Assembly (NCBI GenBank): GCA_041584055.1
Contig: JBFHER010000082.1
Location: 1-14,259 of the forward strand
Length of the DNA stretch: 14,259 nucleotides
Reading direction: 5' to 3'
Origin: JBFHER01 sp041584055
Lineage (GTDB): Bacteria > Bacteroidota > Bacteroidia > Bacteroidales > UBA5342
Part shown: piece after piece, positions 1 to 7,999 of the stretch
Layout: each line of letters opens with the position of its first letter
Numbering within the stretch: the stretch's first letter is position 1
Notes under the pieces: model-generated
What the model saw: only the letters and a program-made list of their open reading frames with translations
Database searches by the model: none
What the model was told of the DNA's origin: nothing
Made by a program: the position numbers and the translations under genes

Positions 1-1
1 A

Positions 2-340
2 AAACACCTTATCCATACCAATGCCATGCATGCTGCCATAGCCCTAAGGATAGTATCCTCGTACAGTAAGTTTAACGCCAATAATTGAATTCCCCTTTCA
101 ACAAGTAGCAATATCAAGAGCACCTCTAAGTCCCTTGCAAACGTAGAGATGCAAGGACCCTTGTTTTAAGCTCTTTAATCAGTTACATATTTTGGGAGCC
201 TTTACACTCACACTGCTGCTCAGTACCTCCATGTTAAGGTTACCTGGTCTCATTACAATGGCGTAGTTACTCTGCTGAACAGCCGCACGCAGTTCAGATA
301 CAGAATAACCGAACATTTGTGCGTTTACTGGGTATTGTGA
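2..340 (-). pseudogene. Decayed coding-like remnant, unrecognised
   Basis: This stretch after the last intact gene has no full ORF. One minus-strand frame looks protein-like. It opens after a stop at 341-343, contains an ATG at 314-316 and runs 45 codons (MFGYSVSELRAAVQQSNYAI, then VMRPGNLNMEVLSSS...) to a TGA at 179-181. The same frame continues to the left edge with two further stops, reading KGLRGALDIATC, stop, GNSIIGVKLTVRGYYP, stop, GYGSMHGIGMDKVF. A second minus-strand frame is also open for about 55 codons at the edge but is Leu-rich and has no sensible start. I do not recognise either. It could be an eroded gene end, part of a repeat element or non-coding sequence with chance open frames. 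No RBS or promoter stands out. Confidence 0.25.
133..156. repeat. Short palindrome CCTTGCA-N10-TGCAAGG
   Basis: Two perfect 7-bp inverted arms (133-139 and 150-156) flank a 10-nt loop containing ACGTAGAGA. One further G-T wobble pair could extend the stem. The sequence resembles the GTAGAGAYGCAAGG class of intergenic palindromic repeats that I recall from Bacteroidota and Cyanobacteria, but it looks decayed. It sits inside the gene-free left end. It could also be a simple hairpin. Confidence 0.4.
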
Positions 341-368
341 TCAGTTTTATTAGTTGACCACCTAAGAT

Positions 369-384
369 CCGATTATAAAATCGG
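369..384. repeat. Small hairpin downstream of the GH29 gene
   Basis: CCGATT and AATCGG form a perfect 6-bp inverted repeat around a 4-nt loop, starting 24 nt after the GH29 stop codon. On the minus strand it could fold in the mRNA 3' end. The T-run expected of an intrinsic terminator is absent, so its role as a terminator is weakly supported. Confidence 0.35.
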
Positions 385-407
385 TTATGATACAATATAT
401 CCTGTCG

Positions 408-2171
408 CTATTGGGGAGATAATGTTACATCTTTCAGATTAACAGGCTTCCACATTTTGCTGGTTGGTTTTAAATGTATGCTACATTTACCTACTTTATC
501 AATCTCTATTACCCCGGCCTCAATCGTCTTAAAGTTATTAAATCCACCGGTTGATGGTAATTTAGAATGAATTGTTTGATCAGAAATATTAAGCTCTATG
601 GAACTAGCTTCTTCGGAAGCTATGCGCATCAAAATTTTATATGTCCCTACTTTATCAACCAAAAAATCCCAATCCACTGTAGCGTTTTCGTTGGTCCATT
701 GTTCGATGCAATCGTTTACTTTGTTGTAAACCACATGAGACCCAATTATATTATTAATGATAGATTTTTGCGCAGGCAATAAAATGATGCCATCCTTATC
801 CTGTTTGATATTATCGGCCTCGCTTACCATTGGTTTTCCACTCATTTTTAAAACAATAACAGAGCTGATTGCATCAGGAGCTTCTCCGACCAATGAAATA
901 GTAGTACCCTGCTCATCAGATTTTGTTTTAAATTCCCGGGACTTATCCACAAGTAACTGACATGATTTAACTTTATTGGTAACAGGGAGGAATAATGTTC
1001 CATTTTCAGGCCAGTCGAAAACATTAAGATAAAGTGTGGTGTTTTTTCCATTTGTACGTGTTGTGATACGGCCCCAAGCAGGCGTGCGACAAGGACTGGC
1101 ACTGGTGCCATAGATTGCTTCACCGTTTTTGCTCATCCAGGTGCCAATTTCCTTCAAACGTTCCATGCTTGGCTCGGGTATTAACCCTTCTGCCGTCGGT
1201 CCAACATTAAGTAAGTAATTACCACCTTTACTCGCAATATCAACAAGGTTTTGTACAAGCGTTTCAGTCGATTTCCAGTTATGATCATAACTTTTATATC
1301 CCCATGTGTTGTTCATAGTCATGCACGACTCCCAATCTCCTGGCAGGCCAGTCCCAGGAATGTGTTGCTCAGGCGTGCTGATGTCTCCTTTGTATTCCCC
1401 CCCCAATCTGTTGTTATGTATGATTCCAGGTGCGAGTTTTAGCAAGGGTAAAAATTGTTCCGCACGTTCGTCATTCATCCCACGGGGTGTATCCCACCAC
1501 AATACGGCAGGTTTATACTGTGTTAAGATTTCCTTTACCTGCGGCACTGCAATGGTTTTAATATAATCGTCCATGTCATGTTCTTGCGCTGGATCCCACT
1601 TGCGTTTATCATTCCCACGTGCAGAACCTCCCTGATTCCAGTCCTGAGCCTGGGAATAATACAGACCCAGCTTAATATTATGCTTTTTACAAGCTTCAGC
1701 CAAAGGAGCAATAAGATCTTTTCCATAGGGAGACGCATCCACCACATCCCATTGCGAAACTTTTGAATCGAACAGCGCAAACCCATCATGATGCTTCGAT
1801 GTTATAATAATATATTTCATCCCGGCTTCCTTTGCAAGTAACACCCAAGCTTCCGGATTGTATTTAACCGGATTAAACTCCTTAGCATAAAGCTGATAGT
1901 CAGACATTGGGATTTCCCCTTTGGCCATAATCCATTCTCCTAATCCGTCTATCTGCTTGCCCTTATGGGTTCCTGCCGGAACGGCATAGATCCCCCAATG
2001 AATAAACATTCCAAATCTTGCCTCACGAAACCATTTCATTCGAATATCTCTTTCAGCATCTGTTTCATTTGCGTAAGGATCCAATGATGGAGCATCAACC
2101 TGAGCATTCAATGTACTCATCGTTATAAAGACTATAAAACAACTTTTTAAAAGGGTTTTCATATTTATCAT
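408..2171 (-). CDS. GH29 alpha-L-fucosidase with extra C-terminal beta-sandwich
   Basis: A retaining exo-alpha-L-fucosidase that releases terminal L-fucose. The signal peptide probably starts at Met4 (codon at 2160-2162) and ends TLNAQ near residue 24. The catalytic barrel spans about 35-355 with GH29 hallmarks: RFGMFIHWGIYAVP (52-65), YIIITSKHHDGFALFDS (120-136), LGLYYSQAQDWN (168-179) and AVLWWDTP (222-229), in which Asp227 is the expected nucleophile. Glu281 in GDWESCMTMNNTWGY (278-292) is the more likely acid/base if it is a subfamily A-type enzyme, by distance from the nucleophile; Glu268 in STPEQHIPG (265-273) is the alternative. NLVDIASKGGNYLLNVGPT (308-326) closes the barrel. Residues 360-445 are the usual C-terminal beta domain. 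Residues 458-587 form a further beta-sandwich not needed for GH29 activity, probably carbohydrate-binding. The gene follows the 1151-aa gene after 60 bp and is the last intact gene of the operon here. A run of eight G lies within the barrel. Confidence 0.96.
   Translation of the reverse strand: MINMKTLLKSCFIVFITMSTLNAQVDAPSLDPYANETDAERDIRMKWFREARFGMFIHWGIYAVPAGTHKGKQIDGLGEWIMAKGEIPMSDYQLYAKEFNPVKYNPEAWVLLAKEAGMKYIIITSKHHDGFALFDSKVSQWDVVDASPYGKDLIAPLAEACKKHNIKLGLYYSQAQDWNQGGSARGNDKRKWDPAQEHDMDDYIKTIAVPQVKEILTQYKPAVLWWDTPRGMNDERAEQFLPLLKLAPGIIHNNRLGGEYKGDISTPEQHIPGTGLPGDWESCMTMNNTWGYKSYDHNWKSTETLVQNLVDIASKGGNYLLNVGPTAEGLIPEPSMERLKEIGTWMSKNGEAIYGTSASPCRTPAWGRITTRTNGKNTTLYLNVFDWPENGTLFLPVTNKVKSCQLLVDKSREFKTKSDEQGTTISLVGEAPDAISSVIVLKMSGKPMVSEADNIKQDKDGIILLPAQKSIINNIIGSHVVYNKVNDCIEQWTNENATVDWDFLVDKVGTYKILMRIASEEASSIELNISDQTIHSKLPSTGGFNNFKTIEAGVIEIDKVGKCSIHLKPTSKMWKPVNLKDVTLSPQ
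1397..1404 (-). other. Eight-G homopolymer inside the GH29 catalytic barrel
   Basis: On the coding strand eight consecutive G residues span the codons TTG GGG GGG GAA, encoding Leu256-Gly-Gly-Glu259, between the nucleophile Asp227 and the candidate acid/base residues. It is the longest G/C run I saw in this AT-rich window. A one-base slip would frameshift and inactivate the enzyme. In this reading the frame is intact. Confidence 0.8.
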
Positions 2172-2199
2172 TTTTTAAGTTTCAATTATTTTACTTTGG

Positions 2200-2231
2200 C
2201 GTGCAATACATTATTTTGAATTACTTGCACG
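2200..2231. repeat. Intercistronic hairpin between the 1151-aa gene and GH29
   Basis: CGTGCAA (2200-2206) and TTGCACG (2225-2231) are perfect 7-bp arms around an 18-nt AT-rich loop, with a possible outer G-T pair. The promoter-distal arm ends immediately after the stop codon of the 1151-aa gene, and GH29 begins 29 nt beyond the other arm. No poly-T tract follows on the minus strand, so it reads as an mRNA-stabilising, processing or attenuating element rather than a full terminator. A dyad-symmetric operator is an alternative. Confidence 0.4.
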
Positions 2232-5200
2232 TCACTGCTTCAGAACCTTTTGTGTTATAATTTTGTTTCCATCGCTGACCTTAACAATATACATCCCAGC
2301 TTTAAAATCACTAAAATCGACGGTTTGATTTTCGCTTTGAATTATAATCTTTTTAAGTAGCTGACCAGTACAGTTGTAAACTTCCAGGTCTCCATGCCTG
2401 ACATTCCTAAGGTAAAGCATATCTGTCACCGGGTTAGGGAACATGAGTGTTTCACTTAAAACCTCATTCGTCTTAGTTTCACTCAAGCCCGTTGACAATG
2501 GAGGAATTAATGATGCATATATTTTAAACCAATTGATGTTTAGTCCTCCTGAATACACAAAGTATACATCATGCAATCCAGTTTCTGTGGTACTTATCTT
2601 GCTACTTTCAGTTGCATATAAGTTCCAGCTACCCGTTTTTTCAAATCTTATTAATCCCAGTAAGGTACCTGTTGGCGATCCTAAACGTAGTTGGATAGTT
2701 CCTGAAGAGCTTTTACTTGATATTCTGGCTTCAACACCAGTAATAGCAGTTAAATCAACATTGCGATACATGGTCCAATCACCCGAGGAAACATAGCCCA
2801 ATTGTTTACCATTGTCATCAGCACAATTCTCTACCACGAGTTGTGTGCCTTCAATTTTATTATTATATGATTCTGCCTCAATTTTACGACTAAGAACGAT
2901 CGATCCATTTTGAATAAGTATATCAGATATTTTAAATATTTTGTCTGGGCTCCCCGAAAAGGCTTGAATAATAATTTCTAAAGTTGAACCCTTCAGTGAA
3001 TCAGCGTAAATTAATTGATCGTCAAACACACCCGCATTCTCTGAAATCGGAACAGGCTCTCCACCATCTAATCTGTAGTAGACATTCAGAGAATCAGTGC
3101 TTTCCAATGTTTTAGTACCACTAATGTTTGCAAAAAAGCTTACGCTTTCTTCGCAGCTTATATCCATGGCGCCTGTGGACCAATAATATGACTCATTTCT
3201 AATAAACACATTTTCAGATGTAAAAGGAAAATCACAAGGGCTCAGAATTTGATCAATTTGTATTTCAAACCAATTCAGGCTCCAATCACTATTTGCCAAA
3301 GCAGACTTAATTTTTAAGGTATGCATACCAGCCGTAAAGCGCACAGCAGACAAGGATGAAACGGTTGTCCAGTTTTGCACCCCATTTGTTGCAGCAAAAC
3401 CAACGGTCTCGATTTCTGTGTTATTTGAAGATACAATGAAACCACCACCGGATGATTCGCTGGATACATTATAATTCATGCGATAATTTGCTGTGAACGG
3501 AACCACAAGGTCAAATTCAAGATAATCTCCTTCGTTGATATCGTACACATGGTCCAGTTCAGCATTGCCGGTGCTTGTATTCAGCAAAGTTCCATCCATA
3601 GTATCATAAGCTTCAGCCTCAAAACGTAAGGTATTTGTCACATTAACCGTAAATTCAATTTCATTTTGCAGGCCACAATCGTTTGTAAAAGTAGCCACAT
3701 AGACGCCTCCATCACTCAATTGAACATCGTTTAGAAGAACCTCTCTCGACCGCGATGTAAAACCATTGGGCCCGATCCAGCTCCATTTACCACCGATGGA
3801 TGGCTCAGGAGTTAAGCTAACGTTTACTCCAGGAAAGATAACTGCCTTCGCTGTTTGTTCGTTGCTTAATTCTGCCCCAATCGAATTTGTTGTCTTAATA
3901 TAGGGAATGATGGGTGTATCATAACATTCGGACAGCAATAGCATCTTGCTTAAATTCCATCCTGCTACTGTCGAGCTAATACGCATTGTTTTTACACCTT
4001 TGGTGAGATATACAGGACTTGATGAACGAAGTGTTTCCCAGATATCATTGCCCTCTGTTAATTTAAGATTGAGATGGTCAATGGTTTCGTTATTAAGCTC
4101 AACGTTGAATGTTCCATCAGCAATTCCAGAAACAAAGAAATCGAATAAATAGCTGCCCGCTGCGGGGATTGTAAATTCGTATTCCAGATAAGATGCTTCT
4201 CCGATATTTAGAATGATGGTATCACCATCTGAGGTAAGACCTGTGCTCACATCATTGGAAGCATCTGAATAATCCTTGCCCCAAATACTTAACACAGGAA
4301 CAGGAATAGCCTCAACCTTATTGTTTGTACCCAAATCGGTTATCATACCTCCAGACTCTCCTGTCGTTGAATTACTTTTCGGTCCTAAAATAAGAGGATA
4401 GCCACTAAGATTGTGAATTCTAACATTACTTGTTGATGTGAGATCCGTTATTGAATAATTTCGAATATCCTTATAAATACCGGATATTTCGATAGCAAGA
4501 TCTTGATTCGGATAGGACACATCCCCCCTGATGGTTATGTCATATCCATTTCCTGTAAGTGATACCGCTTGTCCACTGCCATTATAGTATTCTTCATCAC
4601 TCCATAGCAGGGTAACATCCGCTGTTGTACTTGAACTTGACGTTTCGTCTAAAGCCAGGGCCGGCCCATAAATAACATCAGCACTACAATCAACGATGGA
4701 ACCCGTACCAATTGCAAATCCTCGTTCACAGCCCAGGCATGTTGTTCCAATAACGGTTTCAGTCCCTTTGGCATGTGTCAGTGTGACACCCGCCCTAACA
4801 TTTTTTACAGTGCAATTCTTTACAGTCGGATCTGAAGTGTTTCTGCTAATTTCAACGCCATTAATTTCTGTCACACCATCTGTGTAAGCACGAATACCAG
4901 CTTCTTGAAGACTCATCATGAAACCGGGTGGAAGTTTGTATCCCCAGACAGTCATAAAATCAACATCATAAGCAGGCCCGGAGGTTTCAGCTAACATGTC
5001 ATCAGTCGAGCGCATTTCTCCCTCGATGTAACAGCCCTCAATCAGCGGATCCACTGCAGCTTGCATAAAAACGCAGTGGCCATAGGCCCTTTGTTTTATC
5101 TTACAATTTAACAAGTGATTTGAGGTACCACGAACCAGTACTGCACTGTGTTTGTAATGTTTAATAACCACTGTAGCGCCCTTCCCGAATGCATCACCAT

Positions 5201-5687
5201 AGCCATAGGGGTAAGATCCTTTAACAGACATATCAAAGCCTTCCACTCTGTTATTCATCCCATCTATCACAATATTTACGCCACCGTCTCTGGGTTTAAC
5301 ATTTTCACCTACATCTGACATGCTAAGATTTTTTAGCACATTGTTGTTACCGGTAATATGGATCTGGATAACAGATTCTGCAATCTTTGTGAGCAAATCA
5401 GTAGAAAAATGGATTGTTACACCTGAAAAATCAAAGGTGCTATTGTTGCCGGAAAAAACAAACAGAGGATTTGAATAAGTACCTGCGGTGATATCATCTG
5501 CCGAAATAGAATAAGTACCCGGAGCAACTTTTACATTCGCATTGTCATCATCAAGTAAAGGTAAAAGTTCGTTTAAACTATTTACAATTAGCTGTGCTTT
5601 CACAAATGAATGTACTCCAAACACGAGAATGATTAAGAGTAATAATCTTTGTAGATTTCGCATATATCGCATCAAAAATTGTAACAT
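2232..5687 (-). CDS. Large modular beta-helix protein with CBM6-like modules and T9SS sorting domain
   Basis: Probably the surface-exposed polymer-acting or polymer-binding protein of the operon. The first 32 residues are a hydrophobic signal peptide; Met9 is an alternative start closer to it. Residues 33-455 form a right-handed beta-helix beginning INSLNELLPLL-like (34-45) and VKVAPGTYSIS (52-62), with NNRVEGFDMSVKGSYPYGYG (145-164), HKHSAVLVRG-type coils, FGHxVF-like AYGHCVFMQAAVDPLIEGCY (201-220), and AGIRAYTDGV. Residues 460-590 are a CBM6/CBM35-like sandwich. Residues 600-686 are Ig-like (WSWIGPNGFTSRS, LSDGGVYVATFTNDCG). Residues 688-812 are a second CBM6-like module (FEAEAYDTMDGT, INEGDYLEFDL, LNWFEIQID). 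Residues 820-930 are an unassigned beta-sandwich. Residues 934-1058 are a canonical CBM6 (KIEAESYNNKIEGTQL, SSGDWTMYRNVDL, INWFKIYA). Residues 1078-1151 are a type A T9SS sorting domain (MFPNPVTDMLYL, GMYIVKVSDGNKIITQKVLK). The helix could be a lyase or glycosidase; no known catalytic signature was recognised. The 221-bp gap upstream holds a weak promoter candidate. Confidence 0.88.
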   Translation of the reverse strand: MLQFLMRYMRNLQRLLLLIILVFGVHSFVKAQLIVNSLNELLPLLDDDNANVKVAPGTYSISADDITAGTYSNPLFVFSGNNSTFDFSGVTIHFSTDLLTKIAESVIQIHITGNNNVLKNLSMSDVGENVKPRDGGVNIVIDGMNNRVEGFDMSVKGSYPYGYGDAFGKGATVVIKHYKHSAVLVRGTSNHLLNCKIKQRAYGHCVFMQAAVDPLIEGCYIEGEMRSTDDMLAETSGPAYDVDFMTVWGYKLPPGFMMSLQEAGIRAYTDGVTEINGVEISRNTSDPTVKNCTVKNVRAGVTLTHAKGTETVIGTTCLGCERGFAIGTGSIVDCSADVIYGPALALDETSSSSTTADVTLLWSDEEYYNGSGQAVSLTGNGYDITIRGDVSYPNQDLAIEISGIYKDIRNYSITDLTSTSNVRIHNLSGYPLILGPKSNSTTGESGGMITDLGTNNKVEAIPVPVLSIWGKDYSDASNDVSTGLTSDGDTIILNIGEASYLEYEFTIPAAGSYLFDFFVSGIADGTFNVELNNETIDHLNLKLTEGNDIWETLRSSSPVYLTKGVKTMRISSTVAGWNLSKMLLLSECYDTPIIPYIKTTNSIGAELSNEQTAKAVIFPGVNVSLTPEPSIGGKWSWIGPNGFTSRSREVLLNDVQLSDGGVYVATFTNDCGLQNEIEFTVNVTNTLRFEAEAYDTMDGTLLNTSTGNAELDHVYDINEGDYLEFDLVVPFTANYRMNYNVSSESSGGGFIVSSNNTEIETVGFAATNGVQNWTTVSSLSAVRFTAGMHTLKIKSALANSDWSLNWFEIQIDQILSPCDFPFTSENVFIRNESYYWSTGAMDISCEESVSFFANISGTKTLESTDSLNVYYRLDGGEPVPISENAGVFDDQLIYADSLKGSTLEIIIQAFSGSPDKIFKISDILIQNGSIVLSRKIEAESYNNKIEGTQLVVENCADDNGKQLGYVSSGDWTMYRNVDLTAITGVEARISSKSSSGTIQLRLGSPTGTLLGLIRFEKTGSWNLYATESSKISTTETGLHDVYFVYSGGLNINWFKIYASLIPPLSTGLSETKTNEVLSETLMFPNPVTDMLYLRNVRHGDLEVYNCTGQLLKKIIIQSENQTVDFSDFKAGMYIVKVSDGNKIITQKVLKQ

Positions 5688-5709
5688 TATATTCCTGTTA
5701 AAAACAACA

Positions 5710-5717
5710 CAAATTAA
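5710..5717 (-). promoter_or_regulatory. Weak -7-like element upstream of the 1151-aa gene
   Basis: The minus strand reads TTAATTTG, one mismatch from TAnnTTTG, 22 nt upstream of the ATG at 5685-5687. A TTTA at 5740-5743 lies 22 nt further upstream as a poor -33 candidate. The 221-bp gap makes an internal promoter plausible. The gap otherwise shows only a small inverted repeat (AAATTC at 5771-5776 with GAATTT at 5788-5793). Confidence 0.22.
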
Positions 5718-5908
5718 AATTAGAAATTTTATGCTAATGTAAACGATTCCGAGGTTTATGCACCAAAGGAAAATTCCAAAGAATAGTGAATTTGTTGTAA
5801 GAAGTGCTTTTTCCTCTTCAACACAGGCTTAAACATGCCTTGATGTTACAAGCTACCTCACTTTTCTCATCATTTCATCATCCAATTTCAAACTTCCTGT
5901 TGAAACGG

Positions 5909-7978
5909 CTACCATAGCACTTTCCCTGCTTGTGGCCATTCATCAACATCTTTCAGCTCCTTGTTTCCTTTCTTAAAAGTACTGTTTTCCCTGCTTACGT
6001 CGCAGTTTAATAAAACCATGTCAGCCTCTTTATTATCGAAGGTACTGTTGATGACATACGCACCACCTACCTGTCGCCACATGGCGCCGTATGCATTATC
6101 AACAATTTCACAACGGTTTAAAATTACATTTTGAGGTGCATACTTTGGATCTTCTGTATAATTGTACTTATCGTAATAATGTTCACAAGGGAACCAAAGG
6201 GCAGCGTGTCCACATCCCGAGATGTTGTACTTGTGGAAAAAGAAGTAACCTGCTTCCTCATGGTCAGCCTGGATGCCATTTCCTTTGCAATCGCGAATGG
6301 TGATTCGTTGCGCTATGACGTGCTCAAAGGATGTGTATTTGTTACCTTTACCTTTTACGGGAAAAGACATGTCGCAATCGGACTGCAATAAGTACTTGTT
6401 GTATAGAAAGTAAACATTATGATGCAAACCACCGGCAGAACCATTATATTGAATTTCGCATTTATCCATGATGATATTATTGGTGCGTTTAATGTGCACC
6501 CCATGGTGTGCCCAGTCGGTCACGGTGATATTCTGCAACATGATCCGTGTGTGTCGGCTTTCGTTACGACCTGTCATCAATATTCCATTGGCGCTACCTG
6601 TTCGCGTCCCCCGGAGTGTCATGTCCTTAATTATCACATCTGTGACCTGTGGCTTATCTCCAGCGTTAAAACAATTACCATCAAAGTCTGGACCTTGCAA
6701 CAAAACAGTCTGTGCTTTCCCAGCCCCAATGATGGTCACCTTGCTCTTTAATGTAAGTGTACTTGTAAGAATATGTGTGCCAGCTGCCAGAGAAACAACC
6801 CCGCCGCCGGCATTGTGCACTTTGTCGATGGCTGCTTGAATATCTTCACCAACATTTACAGTAATCACCTTATCCAAAAATTGTTGGGGGTATTCTACAT
6901 GCATAAATTGGCCCTTCCATTTGTCCTCCATAATGGTAAGGACTTCTGGCTCTATTTCAACTTTCGAATAGGTATAATCAACTTGCCTGGCAGGTTCCAG
7001 TTCAAATAATATGTATTTAGAAGTCCATACTTGTTCTTTGTTCGGCTCAATGGACAACTGAATAAAATGTTCGGGACAAAGGGTTCTGCTGTTGGCCCAA
7101 AACTGTGCTTTGATAATGGGTTGGTCGACGGATACCAAAACGCCGGCTCCTGCTGTGGTGCTTTCAATGGAAAACTTATTGTACAAAGCAGAGGGTTTAA
7201 ATCCTTCCAGCTCAACAAATACATTATCTCCTGTTTCAAAATCTTTTAGAAACGCGATATCAAGCCCTCCAACTTTTACCAATCCTTTCGTGTCGCTATT
7301 TGTTTTCACCCTGAATGGATATTTAATGTTATACGAAGTTCCTGGAACCTGCTTATCGATCACAAAAAAGTTGTGATTGTACTGATCCAGTTCAATCTTC
7401 TTTTCGCCGGTATTTTTCAGTTTATGTTCTATATGAAAACCCTTTTCATTGAGTCGTATTGTTTTTTCATAAACGTACGCATAGCCAAAGTCGCTATTCA
7501 GTGTTTGTGTAAATGTAATCCAGTCACCCCCATTTTTCACCTTCCACTTTCCATGATCCAGAATTTTATAGTTTTTGATGTGATGATCGTATTCTTTTTC
7601 ATTGCCTTTTTCAATGATCCCCACACCAAGGCGGATAAATCCTTCTCCCGGGCCAGCCACTTCATAGCCTAAACCGGCGCCTATAGCAGATTCCGCAGGG
7701 CCAACGATATCGGCAGGCAACAATGGATCATGCGTATCCTTCCAGGGCCCAAAATATTCATGATCTTTGTACTGCACACTTCCAATTATACCCGACCAAT
7801 CAAAACGGGTAGAGCGGTAGAACCCTTTTTCACGATCCGGCAAAAACACGGTCATACGCACTTCATCATTCGAGATCACAGCGCTTGGATACTTCTCAAA
7901 ATCGATCTCTTGTGCATTCGTACGCATTGCGAACAAACACAAACAAAAAATGCCTAACTGCAGGGACTTTATTTTCAT
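5909..7978 (-). CDS. Two-domain secreted protein: mutarotase-like N-terminus fused to right-handed beta-helix
   Basis: Function unknown; likely acts on sugars in the periplasm. Residues 1-23 are a signal peptide ending RTNAQ. Residues 30-330 resemble the aldose-1-epimerase/galactose mutarotase superfamily of beta-sandwiches: FDWSGIIGSVQYKDHEYFGP (59-78), an Asn/His-rich strand DQYNHNFFVIDKQVPGTSYN (198-217), and WANSRTLCPEHFIQLSIEP (294-312). Residues 370-670 form a pectate-lyase-like beta-helix that opens with VGEDIQAAIDKVHNAGGGVV (376-395) and AAGTHILTSTLTL. It continues through coils such as VIIKDMTLRG, HHGVHIKRTNNIIMDKCEI and NVILNRCEIVDNAYGAMWRQ. The helix is rich in His, Asp and Glu near GLHHNVYFLYNKY (517-529) and GNGIQADHEEAGYFFFHKYN (566-585), which may mark an active cleft. 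The start lies 21 bp after the esterase stop, so the two are probably co-transcribed. It could be a lyase, a beta-helix hydrolase or an epimerase-like enzyme; I cannot choose between these. Confidence 0.85.
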   Translation of the reverse strand: MKIKSLQLGIFCLCLFAMRTNAQEIDFEKYPSAVISNDEVRMTVFLPDREKGFYRSTRFDWSGIIGSVQYKDHEYFGPWKDTHDPLLPADIVGPAESAIGAGLGYEVAGPGEGFIRLGVGIIEKGNEKEYDHHIKNYKILDHGKWKVKNGGDWITFTQTLNSDFGYAYVYEKTIRLNEKGFHIEHKLKNTGEKKIELDQYNHNFFVIDKQVPGTSYNIKYPFRVKTNSDTKGLVKVGGLDIAFLKDFETGDNVFVELEGFKPSALYNKFSIESTTAGAGVLVSVDQPIIKAQFWANSRTLCPEHFIQLSIEPNKEQVWTSKYILFELEPARQVDYTYSKVEIEPEVLTIMEDKWKGQFMHVEYPQQFLDKVITVNVGEDIQAAIDKVHNAGGGVVSLAAGTHILTSTLTLKSKVTIIGAGKAQTVLLQGPDFDGNCFNAGDKPQVTDVIIKDMTLRGTRTGSANGILMTGRNESRHTRIMLQNITVTDWAHHGVHIKRTNNIIMDKCEIQYNGSAGGLHHNVYFLYNKYLLQSDCDMSFPVKGKGNKYTSFEHVIAQRITIRDCKGNGIQADHEEAGYFFFHKYNISGCGHAALWFPCEHYYDKYNYTEDPKYAPQNVILNRCEIVDNAYGAMWRQVGGAYVINSTFDNKEADMVLLNCDVSRENSTFKKGNKELKDVDEWPQAGKVLW

Positions 7979-7999
7979 ATTTTCACACTATTATTAATT

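Noticed and set aside
369..384. Intrinsic terminator after the GH29 gene
   Set aside because: The stem is only 6 bp, AT-rich, and no T-run follows it on the minus strand; kept only as a hairpin.
2138..2171. Possible lipoprotein signal in the GH29 leader because of Cys11
   Set aside because: The Cys lies inside the hydrophobic core (LLKSCFIVF), not after a lipobox, and the leader ends in a normal signal-peptidase I-like site (LNAQ).
6952..7239. Alternative minus-strand frame of 95 codons within the 689-aa gene
   Set aside because: It overlaps the mutarotase-like domain in another frame, and no frameshift in the real gene requires it.
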